A DNA stretch of 64,000 bases. It comes from Pseudonocardia sp. DSM 110487. GTDB taxonomy: Bacteria > Actinomycetota > Actinomycetes > Mycobacteriales > Pseudonocardiaceae. The stretch is from positions 1,736,001-1,800,000 of the forward strand of contig NZ_CP080521.1 in NCBI RefSeq assembly GCF_019468565.1, given 5' to 3'. The position numbers were made by a program, and so were the translations under genes. Below the pieces are notes generated by a model that was not told the DNA's origin, searched no databases, and saw only the letters and a list, made by a program, of their open reading frames with translations. This document shows positions 26,417 through 34,468 of the stretch, in pieces (position 1 is the stretch's first letter; each line of letters starts with the position of its first letter).

Positions 26417-27859
26417 ATGCACACACGGCCTAGGCATCGGCGGCACCAGTACATGCTCGGCTGGGCCACGGGGCGCGGCACGAAGACCGGCCGTCGGGTC
26501 ATGGCCACCCTCGTCGGCGTCGCCGTCGCTTGTAGCAGTGGTGTGGTGATCGCGTCCTTCCTGGAGACCCCACGCCCCGAGCAGGACCTCAATCCGCCGG
26601 TGGCTGCAGCGGCCGAGCCGCGTTCACCGAACGATCGGCTAGCCGACGCCGAGGACTCTCAGGATCATCCGCGCGAGGTTCCGGCAGGTCCATCGCTCGG
26701 GCAGAACGCCGAAACCGAGCAGAGCCCCGCGCCGCCCCAGAACGAGATCGACCCGGATTCCTGCCCGAACGGCATGGTTCGGATCAGTCGGTCAACCGAC
26801 AGCGGCAGCGGCTGCGCCCGGGCCGAGGAGGTCGCCGAGCGGGAGCAGGCCAAGCAGGAGAGGGCTGAGCGGGCCGCGCGGGAGAAGGCCGAGGCGGCTG
26901 AGCGCGAGAGGGCCGAGGAGAAGGCCGAGCAGGCGAGGCAGGAGAAGGCGGAGCGGGCCGAACGGGAGAAGGCGGAGCGGGAGAAGGCTGAGGCGGCGGA
27001 GCGGGAGAGGGCCGAGCAGGCGGCGCGGGAGAGGGCCGAGGAGAAGGCCGAGCAGGCGAGACAGGAGAGGGCTGAGCGGGCCGCGCGGGAGAAGGCCGAG
27101 GCGGCTCAGCGCGAGAGGGCCGAGCAGGCGGCGCGGGAGAGGGCCGAAGCGGCCGAGCGGGAGAAGGTCGAAGCGGCCGAGCGCGAGAGGGCCGAGCAGG
27201 CGGCGCGGGAGAAGGCTGAGCAGGCCGAGCGGGAGAAGGCGGCGCGGGAGAGGGCCGAAGCGGCCGAGCGGGAGAAGGTCGAAGCGGCCGAGCGCGAGAG
27301 GGCCGAGCAGGCGGCGCGGGAGGAGGCCGAGCAGGCCGAGCGGGAGAAGGCGGAGCGGGAGAAGGCTGAGGCGGCGGAGCGGGAGAGGGCTGAGCAGGCC
27401 GAGCGGGAGAAGGCTGAGCAGGCCAAGCGGGAGAAGGCCGAGCAGGCCAAGCGGGAGAAGGCCGAGCAGGCCAAGCGGGAGAAGGCCGAGCAGGCCAAGC
27501 GGGAGAGGGCTGAGCAGGCCGAGCGGGAGAAGGCTGAGCAGGCCGAGCGGGAGAAGGCCGAGCAGGCCAAGCGGGAGAAGGCCGAGCAGGCCAAGCGGGA
27601 GAAGGCCGAGCAGGCCAAGCGGGAGAAGGCCGAGCAGGCCAAGCGGGAGAAGGCCGAGCAGGCCAAGCGGGAGAAGGCCGAGCAGGCCAAGCGCGAGAAG
27701 GCCGAGCAGGCGAAGCGGGAGAAGGCTGAGCAGGCCAAGCAGAAGCAGGGCAGGACCAGGCCCGCCCCAGCGGGCAATCGACCGGTGTGTAACGACGGCT
27801 TCGTCTACGACCCCAGCGTGAAGAGGTGCGTCGAGCAGCAGGGGCGTGGCGGCCAGTAG
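26417..27859 (+). CDS. Membrane-anchored protein with a long octapeptide-repeat helical rod
   Basis: A 480-residue protein. A basic N-terminus and one membrane helix (about residues 29-50) are followed by a Pro/Glu-rich linker and a short Cys-bounded segment (CPNGMVRISRS...GC). About 310 residues of Ala/Glu/Lys/Arg/Gln helix come next, ending in 15 units of AEQAKREK-like repeat. A Pro-rich break and a C-terminal CNDGFVYDPSVKRCV loop close it. The rod is probably outside the membrane, spanning the cell wall, with a small Cys-loop at its tip (inference). GGGGAGG lies just upstream; a GTG at 26414 is an alternative start. No known family beyond low-complexity similarity. Confidence 0.7.
   Translation: MHTRPRHRRHQYMLGWATGRGTKTGRRVMATLVGVAVACSSGVVIASFLETPRPEQDLNPPVAAAAEPRSPNDRLADAEDSQDHPREVPAGPSLGQNAETEQSPAPPQNEIDPDSCPNGMVRISRSTDSGSGCARAEEVAEREQAKQERAERAAREKAEAAERERAEEKAEQARQEKAERAEREKAEREKAEAAERERAEQAARERAEEKAEQARQERAERAAREKAEAAQRERAEQAARERAEAAEREKVEAAERERAEQAAREKAEQAEREKAARERAEAAEREKVEAAERERAEQAAREEAEQAEREKAEREKAEAAERERAEQAEREKAEQAKREKAEQAKREKAEQAKREKAEQAKRERAEQAEREKAEQAEREKAEQAKREKAEQAKREKAEQAKREKAEQAKREKAEQAKREKAEQAKREKAEQAKREKAEQAKQKQGRTRPAPAGNRPVCNDGFVYDPSVKRCVEQQGRGGQ
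27389..27748 (+). repeat. 15 tandem 24-bp coding repeats (AEQAKREK)
   Basis: Exactly 15 units of 24 bp, consensus GCCGAGCAGGCCAAGCGGGAGAAG split over eight codons, differing mainly at third positions and by Lys/Glu at unit position 5. The last unit decays to AEQAKQKQ. Nearly identical units make length variation by slippage or recombination likely. The 360 bp follow more diverged repeats of the same type from about 26830. Confidence 0.9.
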
Positions 27860-27886
27860 TGCGGCCGCCAGGCCGCACGACCGAGG

Positions 27887-28834
27887 TCAGCCGTTGACCG
27901 GGGTGAGGGCGCGGCCCTCGGCGAACCAGCTCGTCAGGTTGTCGATCACCAGCTGCCCCATCGCACGCCGCGTGGCCTTGCTCGCCGACCCGACGTGGGG
28001 GAGCAGGACGGCGTTGTCGAGGTCGATCAGCTCCTGCGGGACGTTCGGCTCGTCCTCGTAGACGTCGAGGCCCGCCGCTCGGATCGTGCGCGTCTTCAAC
28101 GCCCCGATGAGCGCGGCCTCGTCCACAACCGTGCCGCGCCCGATGTTGACGAGCACGCCGTCCGGACCGAGCGCCTCCAGCACCTCGGCGCCAACGAGGT
28201 GGCGGGTGGCGGCGTTGCCCGGCACGACGACCAGCAGCGTGTCGACGTCGCGCGCCATCTCCAGGAGCGACGGGTAGTAGCGGTACGGGGCGTCCTTCCG
28301 GCTGCGGTTGTGGTAGCCGACGGTCATCCGGAAGGTCTCGGCCCGCTTCGCGATCGCCTCGCCGATCCGGCCTAGCCCGAGGATGCCCAGCTTGCGACCG
28401 GTCATGGTCAGGTCCGTGAGCGGGTAGGGCCCCTCGGCCGCCCACCGCCCCGCGCGCAGGTACCGCTCGGCCTGCCCCAGCTCGCGCACCGTCATCAGGA
28501 GCAGCGCGAGCGCGGTGTCGGCGACCTCGTCGTCCAGCACGCCGGGGGAGTTGGTGACGATCACCCCGCGCTCGGTGGCCGCGTCCACGTCGACGCTGTC
28601 GTAGCCGACGCCGAAGTTCGCGACGATCTGCAGGTTCGGGAGCCTGTCGAGCAGGGCGGCGTCGACGCGCGCGTGTCCGCCCAGCGCGAGGCCGCGGACC
28701 TCGGGGCCGCGCTCGGTGAGCAGCGCGTCGCGGTCGGCGGCCTCCCAGAGGCGGATGAGCTCGAAACGTTCCTCGCAGCCGTCGACGACGACGTCGTGCA
28801 TGGGGCTTGGCATCAGGACGGTCGGACGGGTCAT
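27887..28834 (-). CDS. D-isomer-specific 2-hydroxyacid dehydrogenase
   Basis: A 315-residue NAD(P)H-dependent 2-keto/2-hydroxyacid dehydrogenase of the GyaR/PdxB type. The dinucleotide motif is GILGLGRIGEAIAKRA. The catalytic Arg is in NIGRGTVVDE, the Glu in DVYEDEP, and the His in LLPHVGSAS. The start is the ATG at 28834 (MTRPTVLMPSPM). It is divergent from the tctCBA transporter genes 155 bp away. It may act on the 2-hydroxy acid that the transporter imports (inference). Confidence 0.9.
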   Translation of the reverse strand: MTRPTVLMPSPMHDVVVDGCEERFELIRLWEAADRDALLTERGPEVRGLALGGHARVDAALLDRLPNLQIVANFGVGYDSVDVDAATERGVIVTNSPGVLDDEVADTALALLLMTVRELGQAERYLRAGRWAAEGPYPLTDLTMTGRKLGILGLGRIGEAIAKRAETFRMTVGYHNRSRKDAPYRYYPSLLEMARDVDTLLVVVPGNAATRHLVGAEVLEALGPDGVLVNIGRGTVVDEAALIGALKTRTIRAAGLDVYEDEPNVPQELIDLDNAVLLPHVGSASKATRRAMGQLVIDNLTSWFAEGRALTPVNG

Positions 28835-28988
28835 GACCTCAACTCTGCTAAACGCCGGGGTCCGGAGCGGCACCGGCCCGGACTATCCGGATCGCGAATA
28901 CTGGTAGCCGCAGATGGTGATTGACCGGCTCTGCGACGGATGTCCATCATGCGACACGCACCGTCACCGTGGACTGGAGCTGTCACCC

Positions 28989-30002
28989 ATGTCGCTGACC
29001 CGTCGCCTCCGCCTCACCGTCCTGCCGGTTGCGCTGAGTCTGGTGCTGGCGGCCTGTGGGGGAGGTGCGAGCTCGAACGCGCCTGCGTCCCCATGCGATA
29101 CGTCCGATGACTTCCCGAGCCGCCCGATCGAGCTGATCGTGCCGTGGGCGGCGGGCGGTGGCACCGACAGCGTCGCCCGGTTCATCGGCACGCAGCTGGC
29201 CGAGCGGCTCGGCACGCAGGTCAACGTCGTCAACCGGACGGGCGGCGGCGGGGTGGTGGGGCACAGTGCCATCGCCACGGCCCGGCCCGACGGTACGACG
29301 ATCGGAATGGCCACCGTCGAGATCACCATGATGCACTGGCAGGGCCTCACGGAGCTCACGTACGAGCAGCTCACGCCGATCGGGCAGGTCAACTCCGACC
29401 CGGCGGGCGTCACGGTGCGGAGCGACGCGCCGTGGGCCGACGTGTCGCAGCTGCTCGCCGAGGCAAGGGCGCAGCCGGGGGCGACCACGGCGTCCGGCAC
29501 CGGGCGGGGCGGGATCTGGGACCTCGCGCGGGCCGGGATGCTGCTCGACGCGGGGCTGCCCGCCGACGCGATCCGCTGGGTTCCCAGCGAGGGTGCGGCA
29601 CCGGCGCTGCAGGAGCTGGTGGCGGGCGGCGTCCACGTCTCCACGGCGAGCCTCGTCGAGAACAAGACGATGATCGAGGCCGGGCGGGCCAAGGCCCTCG
29701 CCGTCATGGCCGAGGAGCGACTGCCGAACTTCCCGGACGTGCCGACGCTGCGCGAGCAGGGCATCGACTTCACGATGGCCGCATGGCGCGGCATCGCCGG
29801 GCCGGAGGGCCTGCCGGAGGACGTGGTGGGTGAGCTGAGCTGTCACCTCGACGGGATCGTGCACAGCCCCGCCTACGAGGAGTTCATGGGCACGGCGGGC
29901 TTCGGGATCGTGTGGCGCAACGCGCAGGACTTCGGCGCGTACCTCGCGGCGCAGGACGCCGAGAAGGGCGAGATCATGCGAGCCGCGGGGCTCGCCACGT
30001 GA
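28989..30002 (+). CDS. tctC: Tripartite tricarboxylate transporter substrate-binding lipoprotein (TctC)
   Basis: The solute-binding component of a TTT-type secondary transporter. It is 337 residues with a lipoprotein signal (LPVALSLVLAACGGG, lipobox LAAC) that anchors it outside the membrane. The mature part has PSRPIELIVPWAAGGGTDSVAR, the classic carboxylate-binding TctC segment, and VGHSAIA. The start is placed at the ATG (28989) that gives a normal signal peptide. It leads the tctC-tctB-tctA order. Ligands of this family are usually di- or tricarboxylates or related organic acids. Confidence 0.92.
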   Translation: MSLTRRLRLTVLPVALSLVLAACGGGASSNAPASPCDTSDDFPSRPIELIVPWAAGGGTDSVARFIGTQLAERLGTQVNVVNRTGGGGVVGHSAIATARPDGTTIGMATVEITMMHWQGLTELTYEQLTPIGQVNSDPAGVTVRSDAPWADVSQLLAEARAQPGATTASGTGRGGIWDLARAGMLLDAGLPADAIRWVPSEGAAPALQELVAGGVHVSTASLVENKTMIEAGRAKALAVMAEERLPNFPDVPTLREQGIDFTMAAWRGIAGPEGLPEDVVGELSCHLDGIVHSPAYEEFMGTAGFGIVWRNAQDFGAYLAAQDAEKGEIMRAAGLAT

Positions 30003-30072
30003 CCGAGCTTGCGAGGTCACCATTCAACACAGCACGACCCGTCACGGGGCCGACGAGCGCTAGGGAGGTCCC

Positions 30073-30555
30073 GTGACGACCGGAGAGCCCGCGTCCGTCC
30101 CGTGGCGCCACGACCTCGTCGGCGGGTTGCTGGCCGCCGCTCTCGGCGCGGCCGTCGTGCTGCACGTCCGCACGTTCCCCGAGCTCCCGGACGGTCAGCC
30201 AGGGCCCGCGCTCTTCCCCGGCATCGTCGGCTCGCTGCTCGTGCTCTTCGGGCTGGTGCTCGTCGTGAGCGCGGTGCTGGGCAGGGGCGAGCCGTCGGCC
30301 GACCCCGATGCGGGTGTCACCGCGCAGGGCAGGTTGCGTGCGCTTGCCGTGCTCGGTCTCGTCGTCTGCTACCTGCTGCTGGCCGAGACGCTCGGCTTCA
30401 TCGTGACGATGGGCGTCCTGCTGTTCCTGCTCATGTGGCTGCTCGGGGCCCGCCCGCTGGTCGCGGCGCTCGCCGCGGCGGCCACCACCGGGTTCATCTT
30501 CCTGGTGTTCGAGGAGCTGCTGCTCGTCCCGCTCCCGGAAGGGCTCTTCGGCTAG
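30073..30555 (+). CDS. tctB: Tripartite tricarboxylate transporter small membrane subunit (TctB)
   Basis: A 160-residue protein with four predicted membrane segments: LVGGLLAAALGAAVVLHV, then LFPGIVGSLLVLFGLVLVV, then two in the second half including LGFIVTMGVLLFLLMWLLGARPL. This is the TctB pattern. GTG at 30073 has AGGGAGG nearby. The TAG stop lies inside the left arm of the inverted-repeat element that now separates it from tctA. Confidence 0.88.
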   Translation: MTTGEPASVPWRHDLVGGLLAAALGAAVVLHVRTFPELPDGQPGPALFPGIVGSLLVLFGLVLVVSAVLGRGEPSADPDAGVTAQGRLRALAVLGLVVCYLLLAETLGFIVTMGVLLFLLMWLLGARPLVAALAAAATTGFIFLVFEELLLVPLPEGLFG

Positions 30556-30719
30556 TGCCCCCCGCCGGAAGTCCGCCGAATAATTCGGCGGCCCAGGTCC
30601 ACGCTGGCCGCACCGGCCGGCGGGCCGAGTACGTCCAGTACGAGGCCCGCCGTCCGGCGCGGCCAGCGAGAACCTGGATCCACCGACTTACCCAACGGAC
30701 TTCCGGCGGGGGGCACTAG
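30552..30719. repeat. 168-bp inverted-repeat element, copy 2, at the tctB-tctA junction
   Basis: The ends are a perfect 23-bp inverted repeat (30552-30574 and 30697-30719), reading CTAGTGCCCCCCGCCGG outward to inward. CTAG occurs at both ends. Removing TGCCCC...GGGGCA plus one CTAG leaves CTAGTGGGGG, in which the tctB stop TAG would overlap the tctA GTG. This looks like a target-site duplication of CTAG around a non-coding element. The interior is homologous to 3823-3972. An additional small hairpin (CCGCCGAATAATTCGGCGG) lies near the left end. Confidence 0.75.
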
Positions 30720-32224
30720 TGGGGGACCTCGCGACGGCGCTGGGGATGCTCGCCGACCCCACCCTCATCCTCGTGGTGCTCGCCTCGGCGGTGTACGGCC
30801 TGTTCATCGGGGCCATTCCCGGGCTCTCGGCGACGCTGGCGACGGCGCTGCTGGTGCCGTTCGTGTTCTTCCTCGATCCGCTGCCGGCCATGGCCGCGGT
30901 CATCACGATGTCCGCGATGGCGATCTTCGCGGGCGACCTGCCGTCGGCGCTCGTTCGCATGCCGGGCACGCCCGCGAGCGCGGCCTACACCGAGGACGCC
31001 TACCTGCAGACCCGGGCCGGCCACGGGGCGCGAGCGCTCGGCGTGGCGCTGCTCGGCTCGGTGATCGGCGGGATCGCCGGCGCGGTCGTGCTCATGGTGG
31101 CGGCGCCGCTCCTCGCGGAGTTCGCCCTGCTGTTCACCTCGTACGAGTACTTCTGGGTGGCGGTGCTCGGCCTGACCGCCTCGGTGATCATCTCTCAGGG
31201 GTCGCAGGTCAAGGGCGCGATCTCGCTCCTCATCGGGCTGCTGCTCTCCACCGTCGGGATCGACATCGCGCTGGGATACGCCCGATTCACGTTCGGCAGC
31301 ACCGACCTGCTGCAGGGGATCAGCTTCATCCCGGCGATGATCGGGCTCTTCGGCCTGTCGGAGGTACTGCGGAACGCACTGAGGCCGAGCGGGCCGGTGG
31401 AGGTCATCAAGCTGCGCACGCAGGGCATGTTCCGCGAGACCGTCCACACCCTCCGGCGGTACTGGCGTGGCATGGTCAGCGGAAACGCCATCGGCAGCGT
31501 GATCGGGGCGCTGCCCGGCGCAGGCGGTGACATCGCCGCGTGGGTCTCCTACGCCGCCACGAAGAACGCCTCGAAGGAACGGCACCTCTTCGGCAAGGGG
31601 GAGGGCCACGTCGAGCCGATCGTGTCGGCGGGTTCGGCCAACAACGCGGCGCTGGCCTCGGCGTACGTCCCGACGCTGGTGTTCGGCATCCCGGGCGACA
31701 CGATCACCGCGATCCTGCTCGGCGTGCTGCTGGTGAAGGGAGTCCAGCCCGGTCCCGAGCTGTTCAACACCGACGCCCCGCTGCTCTACGGGGTCTACCT
31801 GATCTTCATCCTGGCCAACCTGCTGCTGGTCCCGCTCGGGTATCTCGCGATCAGGGGCAGCTCGTGGCTCCTGCGGGTGCCCACCTCGGTGCTGATGCCG
31901 GTGATCGTGGCTTTCTGCGTCGTCGGCTCGTTCTCGATCAACAACGGCTACCTCGAGATCGTGATCATGCTCACGCTCGGGGTGCTCGGCTACCTGCTGG
32001 AGCGCTCGGGGTTTCCGCTGGCACCGGTGGTGTTGGGGCTCGTGCTGGGGCCGATCGTCGAGAAGAACTTCATGCAGAGCGTGATCAAGACGAACTGGGA
32101 CCTCACCCAGTTCCTGACCAGGCCGATCAGCGCCGTGCTGCTCGTCGTGACCGTTCTGGTGCTCGTCTATCCGCTCCTGCGCGGGCTGGTGCGGCGCCGA
32201 CGTCCGGTTGACGCATCCGGGTGA
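30719..32224 (+). CDS. tctA: Tripartite tricarboxylate transporter large membrane subunit (TctA)
   Basis: A 501-residue polytopic protein with about 11-12 membrane segments. Family motifs are GAIPGLSATLATALLVPF near the N-terminus, PGTPASAAYTEDAY, IGALPGAGGDIAAWVSYA and NNAALASAYVPTLVFGIPGD. It forms the transport channel with TctB and receives substrate from TctC. The GTG start touches the right end of the inserted element, which separates it from tctB by 163 bp. It may therefore depend on read-through across the hairpin or on a new promoter. Confidence 0.92.
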   Translation: MGDLATALGMLADPTLILVVLASAVYGLFIGAIPGLSATLATALLVPFVFFLDPLPAMAAVITMSAMAIFAGDLPSALVRMPGTPASAAYTEDAYLQTRAGHGARALGVALLGSVIGGIAGAVVLMVAAPLLAEFALLFTSYEYFWVAVLGLTASVIISQGSQVKGAISLLIGLLLSTVGIDIALGYARFTFGSTDLLQGISFIPAMIGLFGLSEVLRNALRPSGPVEVIKLRTQGMFRETVHTLRRYWRGMVSGNAIGSVIGALPGAGGDIAAWVSYAATKNASKERHLFGKGEGHVEPIVSAGSANNAALASAYVPTLVFGIPGDTITAILLGVLLVKGVQPGPELFNTDAPLLYGVYLIFILANLLLVPLGYLAIRGSSWLLRVPTSVLMPVIVAFCVVGSFSINNGYLEIVIMLTLGVLGYLLERSGFPLAPVVLGLVLGPIVEKNFMQSVIKTNWDLTQFLTRPISAVLLVVTVLVLVYPLLRGLVRRRRPVDASG

Positions 32225-32275
32225 TGGGTACCACGATCCCCCAGACATCTGATGAGTGAGCCCGAGAGGACGAAG

Positions 32276-33685
32276 ATGTCCGAGAGCACCGAGAAGCCAA
32301 CCGGGATCGAGACCACAGACCCGTACACGCTCACCGCGGACGGCATCAAGGAGCCGCCGGTCGGCTGGCGGGCGAGCATGCGCTACTTCGGTCCCGGCCT
32401 GATCCTCAGCGCCTCGATCGTCGGGTCCGGCGAGCTGATCGCGACCACCGCGCTGGGAGCGCAGGCCGGATTCGTGCTGCTCTGGCTGGTCATCGTCAGC
32501 ACGCTGGTGAAGGTGGCGGTCCAGATCGAGCTGGCGCGGTGGACCATCGCCACCGGCCAGCCCGCGCTCACCGGCTACGCCAAGGTCCCCCCGAAGATCT
32601 TCGGGATCGGCTGGGTGAACCTGCTGTGGGCGGTGCTGGCGCTGTCCAAACTGCTGCAGCTCGGCGGCATCATCGGCGGCACCGCCGTCGCGTGCAGCAT
32701 CCTGCTGCCGATCGGGGGTGACCCGCTGGCGTTCGTCTCCCTGCTGTTCTGGACCACGGTCCTCGCCATCGTCAGCATCACGCTGCTCTACTCCAACCGC
32801 TACTCGCTGATCGAGCGCGGCGCGGCGCTGCTCGTCGTGACGTTCACGGCCATCACGGTGCTCATCGCGCTCGGCCTGCCGGCCACGCCGTTCGCCTACG
32901 GGCTCGACGACCTCGGCAGCGGTCTGATGTTCCTCATCCCGGCCGGGGCGCTCGGTGCCGCACTGGCGATGTTCGGCATCACCGGCGTCGGCGCCGACGA
33001 GATCACCTTCTACACGTACTGGTGCGTGGAGAAGGGCTACGCGCGCTGGGTGGGCCCGAACGACGGCAGCGAGGCCTGGGTTCGGCGGGCCAACGGCTGG
33101 ATCCGCGTGATGTACAAGGACGCGATGGTGTCCTGGGTGATCTACACCTTCGGGACGATCGCGTTCTACCTGATGGGCGCGGCGGTGCTGAACCCGCAGG
33201 GCCTCGTCCCGCAGGGCAACGGCCTGATCACCACGCTGTCCCGGATGTACACCGACACCATGGGCGAGTGGGCGAGCGTCGTCTTCCTGCTCGGCGCGAT
33301 CGCGGTGCTCGGGTCGACGATGTGGGCGGCGATCCCCAGCTGGGCCCGGATGTACACGAACCTGCTGGCCACGTTCGGGGTGCTGGACTGGCAGGACCCG
33401 GTCGCCCGGCTCAAGTGGATCCGGATCTTCACCGTCGCGCTGCCCCTGCTGTGGGCCGTGATCTACCTGACGATCCAGTCACCGGTGATCATGGTGCAGA
33501 TCGCGGGCGTGATGACGGGGATCTTCCTCATCGGCGTGGTGTGGGCCGTGTACTGGCTGCGGCGCAACGAGACCGACCCGCGGCTGCACGGGGGGCGGGC
33601 GTTCGCCGTCTGCCTCGCCGTGAGCAGCGCGGCGATCGCGTTGCTCGGGGCTTACTCGCTGCTGGACGTCGTCGGGATCATCTAG
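32276..33685 (+). CDS. Nramp-like divalent-cation transporter homologue lacking the canonical DPGN motif
   Basis: A 469-residue protein with about 11 membrane segments and the overall Nramp (LeuT-fold) arrangement. The start at 32276 follows GAGAGGA. In the first helix, where metal-transporting Nramps have Asp-Pro-Gly-Asn, this protein reads SIVGSGELI. In the sixth helix region the Met-Pro-His motif is replaced by ITGVGADEITFY. The metal site is therefore not conserved, and the cargo may differ from manganese or iron. It lies 51 bp after tctA on the same strand and may belong to that operon, perhaps taking up a related organic compound (inference). Confidence 0.75.
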   Translation: MSESTEKPTGIETTDPYTLTADGIKEPPVGWRASMRYFGPGLILSASIVGSGELIATTALGAQAGFVLLWLVIVSTLVKVAVQIELARWTIATGQPALTGYAKVPPKIFGIGWVNLLWAVLALSKLLQLGGIIGGTAVACSILLPIGGDPLAFVSLLFWTTVLAIVSITLLYSNRYSLIERGAALLVVTFTAITVLIALGLPATPFAYGLDDLGSGLMFLIPAGALGAALAMFGITGVGADEITFYTYWCVEKGYARWVGPNDGSEAWVRRANGWIRVMYKDAMVSWVIYTFGTIAFYLMGAAVLNPQGLVPQGNGLITTLSRMYTDTMGEWASVVFLLGAIAVLGSTMWAAIPSWARMYTNLLATFGVLDWQDPVARLKWIRIFTVALPLLWAVIYLTIQSPVIMVQIAGVMTGIFLIGVVWAVYWLRRNETDPRLHGGRAFAVCLAVSSAAIALLGAYSLLDVVGII

Positions 33686-34397
33686 CGCCCAGAACCGCGG
33701 GATCGAGGTAGCGCTCGACGTCCTCCTCGGTCTGCTGCAGGTGGGCCTCCATCGCGGCCCGTGCCTGCACCGGATCGCCCGCCTCGATCGCCTTCAGGAT
33801 CGCGGCGTGGCGGTCGAGGGCGTGGCTGCGGAAGTCCGGCACCGCGGAGGTCTCCTGGCGCATCGCGCGCAGCACCGACGTGAGCGGCTCGAACAGCGCG
33901 TCGAGGAACACGTTGTCGGCCGCCTCGAAGAGCGCGGCGTGGAACGCGAGGTCGGCATCCGCGGTGGCGGCGACATCGCCGCGAGCGTGCCCGTCGAGCA
34001 TCTTCTGGTGCATCGTGCGCAGCCGCTCGAGGTGGGACTCCTCGCGGCGGACCGCGGCGAGCTCGACGATCGCGACCTCGACGGCCCGGCGGGCCTCCAA
34101 CAGCCTGCGGGGCAGCAGCAGAGGGTCGCCGCCCGCGCGGCTGCGGGCCAGTAGCAGCCTGCCGTCGAGCGGGGACCAGATGCTGGTCGGGTTGACGAGC
34201 GTGGACCGGCCCTGTTGCACGTCGAGCACGCGGGTGGGCACGAGCGAGCGGATCGCCTCGCGCACGGTGAGGCGGCTGACGCCGAACCGGGCGGCGAGCT
34301 CGGACTCGCTCGGCAGCGGCCCGCCGATCGGGAACGTGCCGTCGAGCACGAGGTCCAGCAGCTGTTCGGCCACGACGTCGGCTCGCCCTGGGCGCAT
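33678..34397 (-). CDS. FadR-type GntR-family transcriptional regulator
   Basis: A 239-residue regulator. The N-terminal GntR winged helix is LPSESELAARFGVSRLTVREAIRSL, and the C-terminal FCD ligand domain is all-helical with His and Asp metal-ligand positions (RRAVEVAIVELAA, DADLAFHAALFEAADN, HAAILKAIEAGD). FCD ligands are commonly organic acids, which fits the adjacent transporter genes. It converges with the Nramp-like gene and overlaps it by 8 bp at the 3' end. Confidence 0.88.
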   Translation of the reverse strand: MRPGRADVVAEQLLDLVLDGTFPIGGPLPSESELAARFGVSRLTVREAIRSLVPTRVLDVQQGRSTLVNPTSIWSPLDGRLLLARSRAGGDPLLLPRRLLEARRAVEVAIVELAAVRREESHLERLRTMHQKMLDGHARGDVAATADADLAFHAALFEAADNVFLDALFEPLTSVLRAMRQETSAVPDFRSHALDRHAAILKAIEAGDPVQARAAMEAHLQQTEEDVERYLDPAVLGAR

Positions 34398-34468
34398 CTA
34401 CTCACCATAGAGGGGGTGGCAGGGCGGCGACGGGGGCGCCTGGGTGACCATTCTCCTACTCTGGGTGC

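Noticed and set aside
26784..28445. 553-codon minus-strand frame rich in Pro/Ala/Arg/Ser
   Set aside because: It is the antisense of the AEQAKREK repeat gene and of the 2-hydroxyacid dehydrogenase; its Pro-Ser-Pro pattern is just the complement of the Ala/Glu/Lys codons.
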